From contig OY720635.1 of NCBI GenBank assembly GCA_963169105.1, positions 161,394,976 through 161,458,975 on the forward strand: a stretch of 64,000 bases of DNA, read 5' to 3'. This DNA is from Ceriagrion tenellum (Eukaryota > Arthropoda > Insecta > Odonata > Coenagrionidae). Under the pieces are notes generated by a model. The model made no database searches, was not told the DNA's origin, and worked only from the letters and a program-made list of their open reading frames with translations. Below are positions 35,978 through 49,600 of the stretch, one piece after another (within the stretch, counting starts at the first letter, position 1; each line of letters begins with the position of its first letter). A program made the translations under genes and the position numbers.

Positions 35978-38900
35978 GAGAATAGTGTCATGCAGAATGG
36001 AAATGTGTTTCATACGCATTTGATTGTGGATTTCTATATTGGTAAGAGAGAGGAATTCGCCTGAGGCAAATTGAATGTCCATATCCATCGTAATTTTTGA
36101 GTTTTGTGTCAGTTCTGAGTTTGTGTAGTGCCATAGGAATTCGTATCGACTGCATCTGCCTCAATTTTCAACGCTTCCAAGTTTTCGCCATTCCTCTGCT
36201 CCGTCTCTTTAACACCACTCAGTCATAATTCTTGCCGCGTTACCTTGAAGGAGTAGACCACTTGAAATTATGGAAAGAGTTTCCCGCTCGTGGATAGAAG
36301 TGGAGATCGATCCCCTCGAAAAGCTGGTGTGACGCATCCCCCGCGGAAGAGTGCGAGATATCCAAGTTGTCTCGAGAATCCAAGTGGAGAATAAGTGCGG
36401 AGATGCGCTGAGTTGAGCGTGGGAGCGTGCGTGAGAGGAAGCGGGTCGGGAAGGGGTGGCAATGGAGCGGATGGTGGAATGGCGGGGCAGGTGGCCGGTG
36501 CTCGGCGGGTGGGCGTCCGAGGCCGCCGGAGAATTTCTTCTGATTAAGAAAAGGATTTGGGGAGGGGAGCGTAAGGGTAAAAGGGAAATAACTGCCCTCT
36601 CTCTCTTTCTCCAGTCTATACCCTTCTCTCTCTCTCTCGGATCCCCTTTCTATGCTTTCCACTCGTCCCTTGCACCCCTTACCCACTGAGTGAGGCTGAA
36701 GACGTGGGTGATGTGGACGCGGAATGGTAGAAGATGGCCGAAGATGGGTTCTTTTGTATGAGAACGGAAACTATATTTTGTAGTGTGAAGTCGATCACCC
36801 TGTGAGAGACTGATGGGGAACTCGAATCGTTAGCCTCTAGCTCTCTCGCCTACGAGTCTCTGAAATATCTTGACAGACTGAATTCTTAAAATGAACTTAG
36901 CGTATTTGTCAATCACTTCCAGTTTTGGTATTCTTTGTGAGCTGATTTCCTCGTCTTTCGAAACGTTTAATTATTCTAGGAAGACTGTAAACCAAGTTTT
37001 GAATTTTTGATCTTTCAATAATAACTGAAAGAGTGGTGGTGTAAATGGTGGTCAGACCTCAGCATGATGTATTTTATGTGTTTTGCAAATGTTTTATTTC
37101 TTCGTGTGCAGGAAATGTTTAATATGGGGGCTGAATGGGGATTAAACTTGTTAGAACGTAAATCGCGCTTACGCCGATGCCTCATCTCTCGTCAATTGAT
37201 GGATTGATGGCCCTATTTACTATTTTAATTCTAAATAGCTGGATTGCGCCTAGTTCGCCGATCCTGTGATTTTCGAATTATTAGATATCAGTGGAATTGT
37301 TTTACGAAATCAATCTTTGTGATGAGACTGCAGTATTCTGCGGAAAATATGCAACGGAAATAAAAATAAACGGATAACAGATGCTATTTCGCGATGCAGA
37401 CGATCGCGGCGGACGTTTTGCTGCTACCATTGAAGTAATGTGGCCGCTACAAATGATTCTGTTTCGAGTGAGGGTGGTCGACGACTTCAGTTGGCGGGCG
37501 GTTGGAGAGAGCGCGAAGGTTTATTTCATGCAGCGGCCTCGCTAACTGGCGGTTTCGACTCCGTTCGGCGGACTCCTGGAGAATATAGGGGTAGATGAAA
37601 CCCAGTGTTAAGTATTATCACCCCGGGAGGGGCAAAAGGCATTCGGAGAAGGGAAGAGTTGCGGTCGTGGTTGGACGCGGGTAGCGACGCGAAGGAGATA
37701 GAGAGGTTATAGAAGACTGGTCAAATCGGGGATCTCTCTTCTGTTGTAAATCCACTAATATTATGCATTGTATGTAAGACTATTTTTTCAAAGTTACATA
37801 GAAGAGCTTAAGTACAATTTTCTATTTTCATTATGGTCAATTCTGCCTGCGAAAAAGGTACGTGTTCTGTGTGAAAGCGTTGTGTACAATTGTAGACGTC
37901 GGTTTCAGGGAAAACTTGGTGTTGTAGGCTTCGGCTTACCACTTTGTGCTCGCTCTTATAAATATTACAATGTGTTGTTGGCAATAGCTATCGACGAATA
38001 TCATAAAACACATTATTTTATATGAGATGGTGCAACTAAAGGTCATCCACCCTCCAAAAATAAGTTATTGCCAGTTGATAGAGTACCTTCATGCTTTCTT
38101 TCATTTACTGAGTGAAAAATGACTCGCTTTTTCCACCATTATAAGAATCATTTTAAGGCATTTCTAGTGATTTAGTGCATTGAAAAATCTCTGTTAATCA
38201 ACGGTTACATATCCTTTGGAAATTTCACTGTTCTCCGACATGCGTTGACTTTTTTTCGTTGACTCATCTCTCATTGCTTTTCCATCCATTTTCACCCAAT
38301 GCCAGGATTTTTTCTGTTTTCTCATGAGAGGTCTCGCAATGCAATATTATTTTGGCTTTCTCCATCTAATGTATACGTTCTCCACTTAATGTTCCGCGGA
38401 ATCTTTCTATTTTATCGATTTTGATTATATTAGAAGAGGTAATAATAATAGTGGATGTGGTATTCCCCGGAAAATAAAAAACTGGTTTGCCATAAATTTC
38501 ATTTCAAGGATCGCCCGTTAAACCTCCGCATTTTTTCCGGTATCTAGTTTTCCAGCTCTGGAGTTGTATGATACAACTGTAGTTTTTTACCCGCTCGTGT
38601 TTCATTTCCCACTCGGATCAATGTTCCCCGTCCTGTCGAAGATTTGAACCATTTTGAAAATTGCCACCATCTGAACTAATGAGTGCGTTTTCCGCAGATG
38701 GGGAAAAAAATAAAGCCCAAAAAATTGAGTTATTTGCGAATAGCCGAATTCGCACGAAACTTTATTCATGATTTCGGGACGCGTTCCGTGTTGGCTTACC
38801 CTTTTCATTTTTAGTGAAGTAAACCTCTCTGCGCCTCCTGGGAGAGAGAGAGAGAGAAGGCATTTAATCCGCCGGTGATTTTTGTTTATTCGAGGCTCGG

Positions 38901-41900
38901 AGTCGAGGGAAAAAGAGGAACATTTAAGTCCATCGCTCTCTCGGTACGGGAACCCGTGAGAACAAGCTGCTTCATTATAATTTTGAAAAATAAAATAATT
39001 CTCGTTTTAATGGGACTTGAAATGTTGGTAAATTTAAGCCTCGAGTGAAATAATAACTCAGTTAATTTGACTGAATTAACTTCAGACTCAGTGCCTGCTG
39101 AATGTATTTTTTAAATTACTTTTATTGTGTTTTTCGTTTACGAGGCGGACAAAATAAAAAAGAAAATCAAATCCTGTGGTGGTTTTTTAGGGAGGAAGGA
39201 TGACGGTGTCGGTGGTGATGTGTTCCGGCGGTGGGGGTGGCAAGGGGGGGTGTGCGCCGTGGGGGGTGGATGTCTGAGGCGGGTCCAGGGAGGAAAAGAC
39301 GCTTCGGATTGCATAGCAAGTGGCTGCGGAGTTTAGTGTTTATATTATTATTTCAATTTTTTTTATGCCGAGCGAGGAAGGGTTTCCATCGAGTCGTGAA
39401 TTCCATCTCGCCTTTTTTATTCGCCGCTTAATATCAGGGTCTGTGGATGTAAATCGCGTGTCTTCCCCACTCGCACTCTCTCCAAGCGCTCCCCCACTCG
39501 CTCAATCCTACGGAGAAAAAAATATATATATACGATTCCCTTTACGAGAACGCAATCCGAACAGCAACAAGAACAACGGCAGCAGCGCGGCCCGGTGCAC
39601 TCGAGCCGTGCACGCTCTTACCCGCTAGGTTTTATGGCGTCCGGGGGTGGAGAGCTGGTGCTCCATAACGGGCATCCACCAACCCCGGCGAGCGGGCAGG
39701 TGTAGAAGGGGAAATGGCGGGCCGGGAGGAGTGAAGGCGAGCTCCGTTCTTCCCGTCCCCGCTGCACTGCCTGTCGATGTGTGTTTGCTCGCCTGCGCCA
39801 AATTCCTTTCACGCGAATAATATTTATATATTTACGCTCACTCGTTGTGAGGAAGAGTGAGCACCACAGGAGAAGAACATTTCGAGCCCGAAGCGGATTT
39901 CCGGGATTTAGGTATTCAGGCAATCGAGTATTGCTCCAGTCCTTTCCCACCGTCGCGCCGGAATATTTGTTTTGGCTGATGAATTTGTGGCGAGAGATTG
40001 GCGTGAATTAATTCACGAAGTTGATTTTTTATCAACCAGGAGGCGGAGATGGGTTTCCGAAAATACGAAAGGATCAAATGATGTGGACTCGAATATCTTT
40101 TTCCATTCTTTCTAAGATGTCAGTTACCTGAACTCATGGAGCGTCAGCGGTTTGAAAGAGAACCTCGAGTTGCTCTCATTGCCCTCTCAGACTTCTAATT
40201 TTTATATATTGGAGGTAAGAATTTTCTATTGCTCTGCTTTGTGAGGCTTAACATAATAATGTGCTCCTTCTCCTATGCACAGTGAGGGGTTGAATCGTTC
40301 GCAAATCCGGTGTAGATCGGTTACATTTATCATGAAAAAATTGTCGTAGTTGAGGTGTCGGAAATCTTTTTTTGAGATGTGAAAAATATTTTCTTTTGAT
40401 TGTTGTTGCTTATGTTGATCTTTTACCGGAAATTCTGTTGCGATTTGACGCTTAATTGAGATTCTTATCCACGTAAAGTGAGGAAATAATTATAATTTTT
40501 TTTTTAATTTATCTTTACTAAAGTAGTCCACATGCAGCACCATTGTTTATTTAAAGTGTACTAGTGACAAATACAAATAGGACATCTGTACAAAAAAACT
40601 AAAATGAAAAGGAGATTCTTAGGAAGCCGTAATAGGAGGATCACTATCTATGACATCCTAATCTACTCGAATTATCTGTTGATCGATGAGAGTGTCAGTG
40701 GCAATAACTGAATTCTGCAGAATGCATCTTGAATGACTTTCGGTTAAGTTTCGGCTAAAGCATCGTATGCATCTCGTCGCTGTTTTTGTGATAACCAGAG
40801 CTAGCATGTGGTATTACGATCGGCGTGGCGAGGCTAACTGCGAGAATGAGAGTGGTACTTAATTGTTGGAATGTGCTCGTTAAAAGTACTGTTATGGGTC
40901 ATACCTGCTGAAGATAAGCAGTGCACAAATGCTGTATTTGAATAGAGAGAATGTTTTTGTGATTGGATCAAGAGTCTATTATAATGCATCCTGGTGAATT
41001 CAAGAATGAGCACTATTTGACGAAAGTTACGTGTTTTACCTTTCTTCTTTTGGAATGTCGGGACAGTGGTTTTCTATGTTGTCAGTTACTGTTGTAATCT
41101 TTCTTGGAATAGATCGCTGAATCCTCGAACGCCTATGTCTTCACCATCAAGAATGAATTCGTGTACAGCTTCCCTTGCGACCTCTTGGGGTGGTCCACCA
41201 TTCGCATTCTCTTTAGCCTTCCTATTCCCGAGCACCTCCCTGTTCGCGGTTGGTATTCCATTTGTGTAGGGGCAGACTAACTACCCGTCTCTCTCCGAGC
41301 AAAATGATATTATCTATCCGTAGTTATACCCATTCGTGAACGGGCAAGTGAGCTCTCGTGATCTTTCTCGTCGATTTAGAAAGTATTATTGAAAAAAATG
41401 ACAGTTACTTCTTTTTTCCTCGAATTTACTTCCCTCTCCACCCAATTAGAATGAAAACTAGCGTGATACGAAACGTGTATGGGAGTCACTTTTTGAGATC
41501 CTCGAGAGGTGCTAATATCCGCAAGTGAAGCATTCGAATTGAAAATAATTGCTTCCCGATGGTCTTCAAACCCTCGGATGCTTGTTTACCGCGTTCGCAC
41601 GCGCGGCCAGTTTCTCACGACCTGCTCTCGAAATGAACACGGAAGTAAAAATTTAAAATAAAAAAGATGGAAAGCGATAGAGAGAGCCCCTCTGGCTGTC
41701 CATTGGCTGATGAACGTCTGCGTGGGCGGCGCACGTGCTTCCCTTGTTTGTGTGCGTGCGAGGAGACGTTAGCGAGAGGCCGCCCGGCGAATTCTTCCTT
41801 CTCTTCTACTGCCCCAGTTTCATACTCCTCTCATCTCCACCCCCGTTCGCAACACTTCGGTTTTAGACTCCCCATACGCCACCGCTCCCTCTCCACCCCT

Positions 41901-43219
41901 CTCCCCCACCACCATTTTTTCGAGCGTTCCCGGAAACTAATGTATTTCCTCCTCCTCCTCCATTTGTTTCCCCCCGAATGCCGCCCCGCCCACCCTTGAA
42001 TCGCCCCCGGTAAGGGGGTTGTTTAATTGACCGATTGGCCGAAATGGAGCGAAATGATTTCGAGCACTGCCGTTGACGACGATGGGAAAGTGGATTTCGA
42101 TGAGTTTCTCGCGTGTTATTTTTCCGAGACCCCATCTACCAAAAAAAACGGACGGGGAAGAGAAGAATATAACCCTTTTGCATTCCCTTCGCCCTTTCAC
42201 CACCAACAAAACCCTCTTTCCTCGGCCCACCTTCCCATGCCACCGTTTTTTTCTGTCTCTCACCCCGCGACCCAAACAACCCTCCCACCCCACCGCCCCC
42301 CGCTTCTAACGGAGGGCAGTGAAAGTGGGCTTGGTGGGGTACAGTCGGGGCACAGGGGGGTGGTTTATGGGGGTGCGGTGGTGGGATAGAGGGATGCGGT
42401 GTCGAAGAGCGCGCTAAAACCCCCGAATATCCAACCCTCTCACTCCCCAATTTCTCCCCCTTCCCCTCCAACATTCCGCATTTGTAACCCCTCACCCTCC
42501 CCCCCTCATTCTACGGCGGCCCCCGTTCTCCGGCTTTACCCTCCACCTGACCCCGGCCTTACTTTTCGTGGATTTGTTTGGCGAGTCACGGCTCGCCCTT
42601 TAATAATGCTGAAGCAGGAATCGATTTGGTATCAGTTGGAAGGCTGACGCCACCTTTCCCACGTCGGAGGAACGGGGCCTCGGAAAGCTGCGTATTCTTC
42701 TCCACTCTGCTCTTTTTTTCGTCCTTAACTCGACGGAGAGTTGTGTGCGTGTTATTTTATAGTTATTTTTAGGTATTTTTCACCTCCCTTCCCTCGCAAT
42801 CTCTTCTGTCTTTCTCTCTCTCCGCCCCACCCTTTCTCTCTCTCCGGAGATAATTTTGATTCGCTGCGTCATTGTTTCTTTCCCAATTTGACCGCGTCGC
42901 GCCGCCACCCGCGCCAATAAGCCCTCTCTTTTCATTTAACGTCATTTCGATTTTTTTTTAGTTTGACCCCACCCTCCGTGCACCCCTTTTACGAATCCCT
43001 TCGAAGAGGCCTCTCGTGCTGTAATTTTTCGCTTCTTTCTCTTCCCCCCCAGTAAAAATCTCAACTTCTCGCCCCCCCCCCCTCCTCCGCCCATCCTCCT
43101 CGTATTTCTTCCGCGGTGTTATTCCCGGCGTCTCTTTCGAAACTCTATCTCGATCTCTGAGAATGGCAACCCAACATCTTGAGGGAAGAAATAATTTCTT
43201 GGGCTGACGGCTCTGTTCC
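35978..43219 (+). other. Intronic or unassigned sequence
   Basis: Short CT runs (36600-36640), a GAGA run near 38842 and a small perfect hairpin AGTTAATT/AATTAACT near 39058. C-rich tracts occur at 41830-42000 and 42180-42530. An EF-hand-like translation near 42080 is discussed as a finding. No supported exon. Confidence 0.4.
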
Positions 43220-43780
43220 TTAAGGTTGTCCGAGTGAAATATCATTTTACTTAGAAATCAATGAATTTGGTCTCATTTTAGAGAAAAATATCTCACCCTT
43301 CTAATTACACCAAAAATTCAACCCCTTACCACATTACTTTCGGACATATTGGTCAAAAAATACCAGCCCTTTTACATGGGAAAGGTACCAATATACACTT
43401 CAGAGAGACATTATTTACAAAAAGAGGGATTTCTAACACTTAGATGTCGTAAAAAAAACTAAAAGCGCGTAGTTTGTATGTTTTCTTAACTATATTTGAA
43501 AATAATCATATTCTCACCGCAGTAGGTTCTTGGGTATCACAAAAAACCTTCCGCTTTGAAGGAGTTTCAAATGCACCGCGCGAGAAAATGGGTCAAATTA
43601 AAGACCTATTGAGATATTTTCATTTTATTACTTATAATTTCTGTCATATTAAACTATATTATTGCACCATTAATAATGCAATATTTAATTGATGTGTCCT
43701 ACAGCTGGTGAAATTAAAACGTATAATTCGAATATGGTCTCTATTAGGACTAGGGAACTATCTCGCTCGGACTACCTTAA
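43220..43780. mobile_element. TTAA-flanked MITE, copy B (inverted)
   Basis: The body is 553 bp (43224-43776) between two TTAA sites and lies in the orientation opposite to copy A. The right end read on the minus strand begins GGTAGTCCGAGCGAGATAG, and the left end begins GGTTGTCCGAGTGAAATA. Together these give the least decayed terminal repeat of the three copies. No coding frame. Confidence 0.87.
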
Positions 43781-44657
43781 GCGAGCCCGTTGATGAAGTA
43801 AAATGTGCAGTTCCAAAGTGACCTTTTGATACGCACAACGTGATTTTGAAAGCCAAGTAATCTAACTCTGATATAATGGTGAATTCCTCTTGGTTCCAAA
43901 TATTTTATTGCGAAGAAAGGTGTGGTGCTGATTACAGAATCCGACCCAATCGTAAGTTTCGCTTTCTCTACATCTCATCCTTCTTAGTGTGCATTCCGAT
44001 ATATTTTGACGCTACTATATCGTTGTACAAATGCAGTTACTATTAAATGCAGGAAATGATCCGCTACCATCCTTCGTACATAGGTTTCTTACCAAAAAAA
44101 CCGCTCTTCAAACTTAGGTGTGTAGTTTATTGATATCCTTAAATATTTTGGTGTGTATAGACAATACAAGCCGTGAGTTAAGAAACCTATGACTGAATGG
44201 TTTCAATCCTTGATGGTTAGAGATTTGGATGGATTAAATATTTTTTCCGTCCATTTATTTTCATATTGCTACAAATGCACTGAACTTGGCGTATCAAATC
44301 GGTTACTCTTTTATAGAGAAAATGGTGAAGTCAAAAGTTTTCGTTCGACTTCGTTCTAGCTATGAATTACTCAAACTTTTGTTTGGCAAAAAGATAATTT
44401 TTCACATAATTGTAAGCTAAATTAAAAAAAAAACATTTTTTTACATTCTTAATGGGAAATAGTTTTAACTATAGTTTATCTTGAATGAAGGGAATTTCGC
44501 TCGCCTACTTCCAAGATCATATGCCCGTGACAGGTGAACCTGGGTCTCAACCTGTCACAAATATTGCCTTGCTTGGCTAGTTTTATTTGGGTTTATTATC
44601 TCTCTAAAAAAAGAAGTTTCAGGCTTGATGTGGTGGAAGGATTCCATCAGAAAGATT
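43781..44657 (+). other. Intronic or unassigned sequence
   Basis: AT-rich unique sequence. Nothing recognised. Confidence 0.4.
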
Positions 44658-45241
44658 GAAAGTTATGCAAATTTCCCCTTAGATAAATTTTAATCGACCT
44701 AGGTTTCGATGTCCTACATCATCATCTTGCTTGCTTTGTTATTTGTGCCTGATGATGATGTAGCACATCGAAAAATAGGTCGATAAAAATTTATCTGAGG
44801 GGCCATTCAAGTATTTAGTAAGACGTTTTTGGAGGTGGGGGGTTGGGATCATTGTACATTGTCTTATGTAGGTGGGGGAGGGGGTCTGGAACCAATTTAC
44901 GTAAGATTTTTGTTCGTCTTGAAACATTGTGTCGTTTTTGAATGAAATTTATCAGTGACATAGAGTATCCACTCGTTAATGGCGTATTTTCCGTAATCTG
45001 ACCGCTACACCAATGCTCCTCTCTATCGCCTGACTGACTTGCTACATTACCTCCATGCTCAGCCAAAGCGAGGATTTAACAAAGAGTAGATTCAAATATT
45101 TAACGTAAGACTGAGAGGGAGGGGGGGGTTTGGGAAAATCTTACATAGGGGGAGAGGCTTGGGGTCAAAAATGGCATAAATTGTCTGAATGGCGTAAATT
45201 ACGTAAATACTTGAACCTAAGTGGAAATTTGCATTACTTCC
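44658..45241. repeat. Large palindrome 3, interrupted by a MITE; probable Penelope-like terminal remnant
   Basis: The left arm is 44658 to about 44729. The right arm starts near 44748, breaks at 44799 and resumes at 45217-45241. With 44800-45216 set aside, the outer arms pair (TGCAAATTTCC with GGAAATTTGCA). The right arm on the plus strand reads CTGATGA (44749-44755), T, stem GATGT-AGC-ACATC (44757-44769), then GAAA (44770-44773). The left arm on the minus strand gives a GATGATGATG box, GATGT-AGG-ACATC and GAAACCTAGGTC. Both fit a decayed type I hammerhead layout. Confidence 0.83.
44800..45216. mobile_element. MITE nested in palindrome 3
   Basis: The 417-bp insert begins GGGCCATTCAAGTATTTAG and its right end read on the minus strand begins TTCAAGTATTTACGTAA, giving an imperfect terminal inverted repeat. 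Internal G-rich words repeat around TTACRTAAG-like sequence. CTGAG (44795-44799) and CTAAG (45217-45221) look like a slightly diverged 5-bp target duplication. I recall similar 'CCATTCAAGTATTACGTAAG' MITEs from insects, but cannot name the superfamily. Confidence 0.78.
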
Positions 45242-46559
45242 ATTCTTTATTATGGGGGTAATTATCTCATTTTAGTTCTTGTCGATTGCGCATTTTTTCC
45301 AGGCGCGTGACCCGTCATCGGATCGGAGTTTGGTGACGCTTTGGGTCGCACGCCTGATTCACGATTCATTTAAAGGAGCGCCCCCTGTCTCGCCCAGAGC
45401 CTTGCGCTTTTCCTCCCTCTCTTTCCCAGTCAATCCGCGAGGCACGGTGCTGCCATCTCTGCGTCGCCGGCGGTTCTTTTCCTCGTAATTCGGCCGAATG
45501 AACTTCGCGTGCCTTCCCGACGTGATTCTCTTCACCCTCCATAACCCCCCATCCACCCACCCCACCCCCGACTAGTCACATGGGCCGTGCGTGCGTGCCA
45601 CCGCTCCCTGCTCTTGCTTTATCATCATCTCCACTCACCCCACCCTTCCCCCCCTTTTTTTATATTCCACTGTTTTTAAGTTTTTTTTTTTTTTTTGGGG
45701 GGGACGGCGGCGGGCGAGGGCGGGTCCTTTAATCATTGGTTGTTTCGCCGCTCAACCCTTTCCTTCTCCCCCCTCACTCCCCCTCCTTCATTATCCTTCC
45801 TTCGAAGACCCACCCCCTCCCCCTCCTCCTCCACTCGCCACCCTCCTCCTCCTTCGGGCTCTCTCGTGTCGCCGAGGTTCGTGATCTGCTAATACAATCA
45901 GTTTATTGGAGGTGGGTGAAGAATAATGTCGGACCTTCACGTTCTTTTGCGGAGATTGCGGGACTCCCGTGAAAATGAGGGCACATTTTAATGGCCCCAA
46001 GTTGAGGATTATCGAAAACTGGAAAATTAAGTATTGCTATTGGAATTATTAAAAAAATAATTTGATGAAGCATTCCTTCGATATTTTTTAATCATTCCTA
46101 CCATTCCTCTCCCGGGCATAAAAGCCTGTTTCTGGCTGTCACAGAAGTGAGTGACGGTCATGTTAAGACTGACTGTTATTTTGGCACAGTCCTGTTAATT
46201 TTTGGGTCCTAAGTTTCGAATTATTGCTGACACTGCAGTACCATGCACCTGCATCGCTTCTGATAGGTCTAACAGCCTCATATTTTGGTGAATCTTTGGA
46301 TACGTGTCTTTCATTGTCTTCTCTGACGAATGTGATAGAATGTCTCTGTACTTTTTCTATCCGAAATCTTGCTATTGTTCGAAAACCGTTGGTGGATGTC
46401 TCGTTTAAATCATCTTTAGAGTTAAAATGACGGTTGAATGTCGCTAGCAAATAGTGATTATGTGTTACTTCCTCGGTTTAGTTGTTTAGTCAGTTATTAC
46501 TTTTTTAGCCGCAGTGGAAGCTGAAACTCAGAATGTTGTAATGCCATCATACTGCTAAG
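45242..46559 (+). other. Intronic or unassigned sequence
   Basis: Contains a T16-G7 run (45681-45703) and a C/T-rich tract (45770-45860). The minus frame 46163-46450 has balanced composition but no similarity I recognise. Confidence 0.4.
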
Positions 46560-46692
46560 AGTAGTTGATTCATTTGAGTATTCTACCAGCTAATTGGTAG
46601 ACTTTTGTACTGTACTTATCTTGACGTCCTAATTTAAGGCATATCGTTCCGTTTTCCCACCAATAGGTGATTCTCCACCATTAGATCCCTCT
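46560..46692 (+). repeat. Dispersed repeat, copy 2
   Basis: Aligns with 169-295 in the same orientation and ends in the same CCACCATTAGATCCCTC. Similarity stops on both sides at about the same points, so this looks like a discrete element rather than a segmental duplication. Confidence 0.65.
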
Positions 46693-49600
46693 TAAATACA
46701 TTTAAAAGTTGTAGAAGCAAGTTGATTTATTTAATAAATTTGCGAAATACGGCTAATTTTACGCAGTTTTACGCTATGCGTTAAATGAAGTGTATTTCTA
46801 CACTCATGCCTGGCTATTTAAAGCTTCCAGGAGATCTTCTCTTACCGGTGAAGAAAAAGATTCCCGACGTAGAAGCGGCCTTTCCAGCTTCGCCTTGTCT
46901 CCTCCTTGTCCGAAATCATGCCAGTCCTCACTCCTCTCTTCATCCTCCACATCCACCCCTCCAAAAAACCTCCCCTCTCCCTCTCGCATCCTCGACCTTC
47001 TTTCATTCCGGCCCCGTTTGCTCCAGCGCGTGGAACACTTTCACTTTGTTTGTCGCACGTACTGAGTAAGTCCCTCGATCATTTTCTTCGGTGTTTATCT
47101 TTTGATCCTTGAACGTGTTGGTGTTGTCTCCGCAACCAACCCCCCTCCCCCCCTCTCCTGCCCCACGCCCACCACGTCCCACTCGCGACACGCCACCCCC
47201 AACTTGGCATCCAAATGCACTCAACTCTGTTTACTCGCTCCTGCCCCTCCCCCGCTCGCGAAAGGGTCTCTCCTGCCGAGAAAACCCAAACAGGATTTCT
47301 TCTCCGCCTTATCCTCAATAAGCGCCCTTTCTGTCTCTATTTCTCGCGCTGTCTTTGCTCCCCTGTTTTTTTCTGGCTGGCGGTAAACTTAATGGCTGTG
47401 AATTGTCTTAAGGCATTATCAGTCGGAACGGGCCTTCTCCTCCAGTAATACGATTCCAGTCAACCATCAATGAAGTTGTAGTAAGGAGAGCACTTTATTT
47501 CAGGTCGTGCGTTAAAAATATTGTGATTTATACCTGTTATTGGATATTTTTAATGCCATTACTAGTTTAGTACCTTGTATACTCCTTATTCACAAAGGTT
47601 TAGACGAGTCTATTCTACCTCAGGGCTGACCTTTTTATAGTCTAAAAATACGTATTTCCTTCAGACCAAAATTTACCTCTCTTATAGTGGTCTTTTGTTA
47701 AAAAAGAATAAAACTTTACCGGTCGACCTTGTGGCGTATGTGATTAGAGAATTGAAACTTAAAATGAGGCGAATACAAAAAAGTAAGTGTGAGCGAAAAC
47801 GCAACTATGAGGGTGTGGTTATTTGGATTTGATATTTTTTGACCGTCATCCGAATGAAATTCTAATTTGTTCACCCACTTTCTTCGCCGAGTCGGTGTCG
47901 AGGGTGCCTCTATCTCTCGTAGGGCCCCCGCCTCCTCACCGCATCCACCCACCACCGCCTTCCTCTTTTCCCTTCATCATCCCTTTCACTCACTCGATGC
48001 TTTCGCCTCGTCCTCTTTGTGCCGCGCGAAAGCGGTGCGTGGTACGGCTAAGGGAGAAGAAGTAGCTTGGGCGGAGGAGGCTGATGATGAAATGAGAATA
48101 TTGGAGGAAGGAGCCGGCGACTTGCATGTGAAGGGGGGAAGAAGGGATCCACCTGAGGGTAATTTATGCCCTCCCGAGGAGGTGCTCCCCCCCCCTACCC
48201 CCTCCCCATGCACACCGAAATTCATTCCGGAGGGCTGAAAAATTTAACGATTCACCGTATCCCGGTGAATTATACGTCGTTAACTAGCTCTCCTGTCGCT
48301 GTCTGCTCGCTTTTTCTCGTAGTCCGACTGAATGCTGAGTGCATACAAAAAAGGTTAGACTTGGTATTTTCGAATTTGGAAGCAAGAGCGCTCCTATTCG
48401 TCCCCATTTTTCATGAATCAAGACGTTCTCCCCACGCTTTGCCGGCGGCCATTTTGTATTATTTTTATCCGATCCAATTTGCGTCATTTGAGTTGCGCTT
48501 ACAGATCTTTTCCGCGAATACACCCCTCGGAGGAAACGGCAAAGGATGGAATTCCCTTTAATACCTCGAAGGTAACAGTGTTTTCTCCTCTTGAAACCAG
48601 TCGAGTGATCATGAGGTTTATTTTGGGCCGTGGAAGAGGAAAACGATGCGCACTTCAATTTCTTTTATTCGGAGCTTAGCTTTAATCATCATAAATTGTT
48701 TATAGTAAATAAATAAATAGTAACTTTAGTATTTTACTTGACAGGGGGTTGCGTTTGAATTATTTGAGAAAATTCCGATCCCGTTACTAAGGCCTCACGT
48801 GGTACAAACGCGGGTTATGAGAATTCAGTGTATTTGAATCATTCGTAAAAGTCTCACGCAGCCTTTCCGATGGGTTTTTTAACCGCGACATCATTGAAAG
48901 AGTCAAATATTTAGTCAAATTTTTAGTCACATTAAGATACTTACTAGACGCTTCTGTTATCCATCCGAATGTTTCAAACACACCAGAATATCGAACCATT
49001 TGTCATTGTGCCACGTGACTCCTTAGTTACGCGGGCGAAGTCACCTCGAGCAGTTTAAAGACCTTCCGAGTCGGATACGGCGCCGACGATGCTGCAGTGC
49101 GAAGATGAACTCTTCGGTGGAGGACCAAGTCGGTCTCGAGGACGGGAAATTTGGCAGGTGATGAGGAATTCCAACGCTCGTGAGCTTAGCAAATGCCTAT
49201 TAATATGAATACCGTATTTCGGGATGAAATATGCCCGGGATTTGTGCTCATTAAGTTATAATTGAATTTATAAGGACCCGTTAAATTTATTTTTCGGTAT
49301 AAAATTACGGGAGAAGAATCGTTCGTCATAGATCTAATGATACGGTGCGGTTCATTAGCGTAGGATTTATCTCCGAATGGACTGCATAATGATTTCGGGT
49401 GGATCCTCACATTTTTCACGGCAGTTCTCGTCCATTCACTCGCGGAGCCTATTTTGTCTCCGCAGTCTCATTATGTATCAAGAGATGACAAATATGGAGA
49501 GCGTCTTAATTTTCCTGAGGCGGAAATTTTTTTCGGGGCCTTTGTGAAAAGATACGAGGGGAATAAAATGGAGGAAGTTTTGGGGTAAATAAAAAACGGA

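Noticed and set aside
46163..46450. 95-codon minus frame with IEKVQRHSITFV, resembling the LINE tail IQRRAARFV
   Set aside because: Neighbouring LINE landmarks are absent in the expected order, so the resemblance is too short to call.
46510..46545. Possible next Rox8 exon: acceptor-like GCAG followed by a frame reading EAE
   Set aside because: Rox8 is expected to continue with EAE after VKKA, but the translation then diverges (TQNVV) and the frame closes without the expected MNGQW region.
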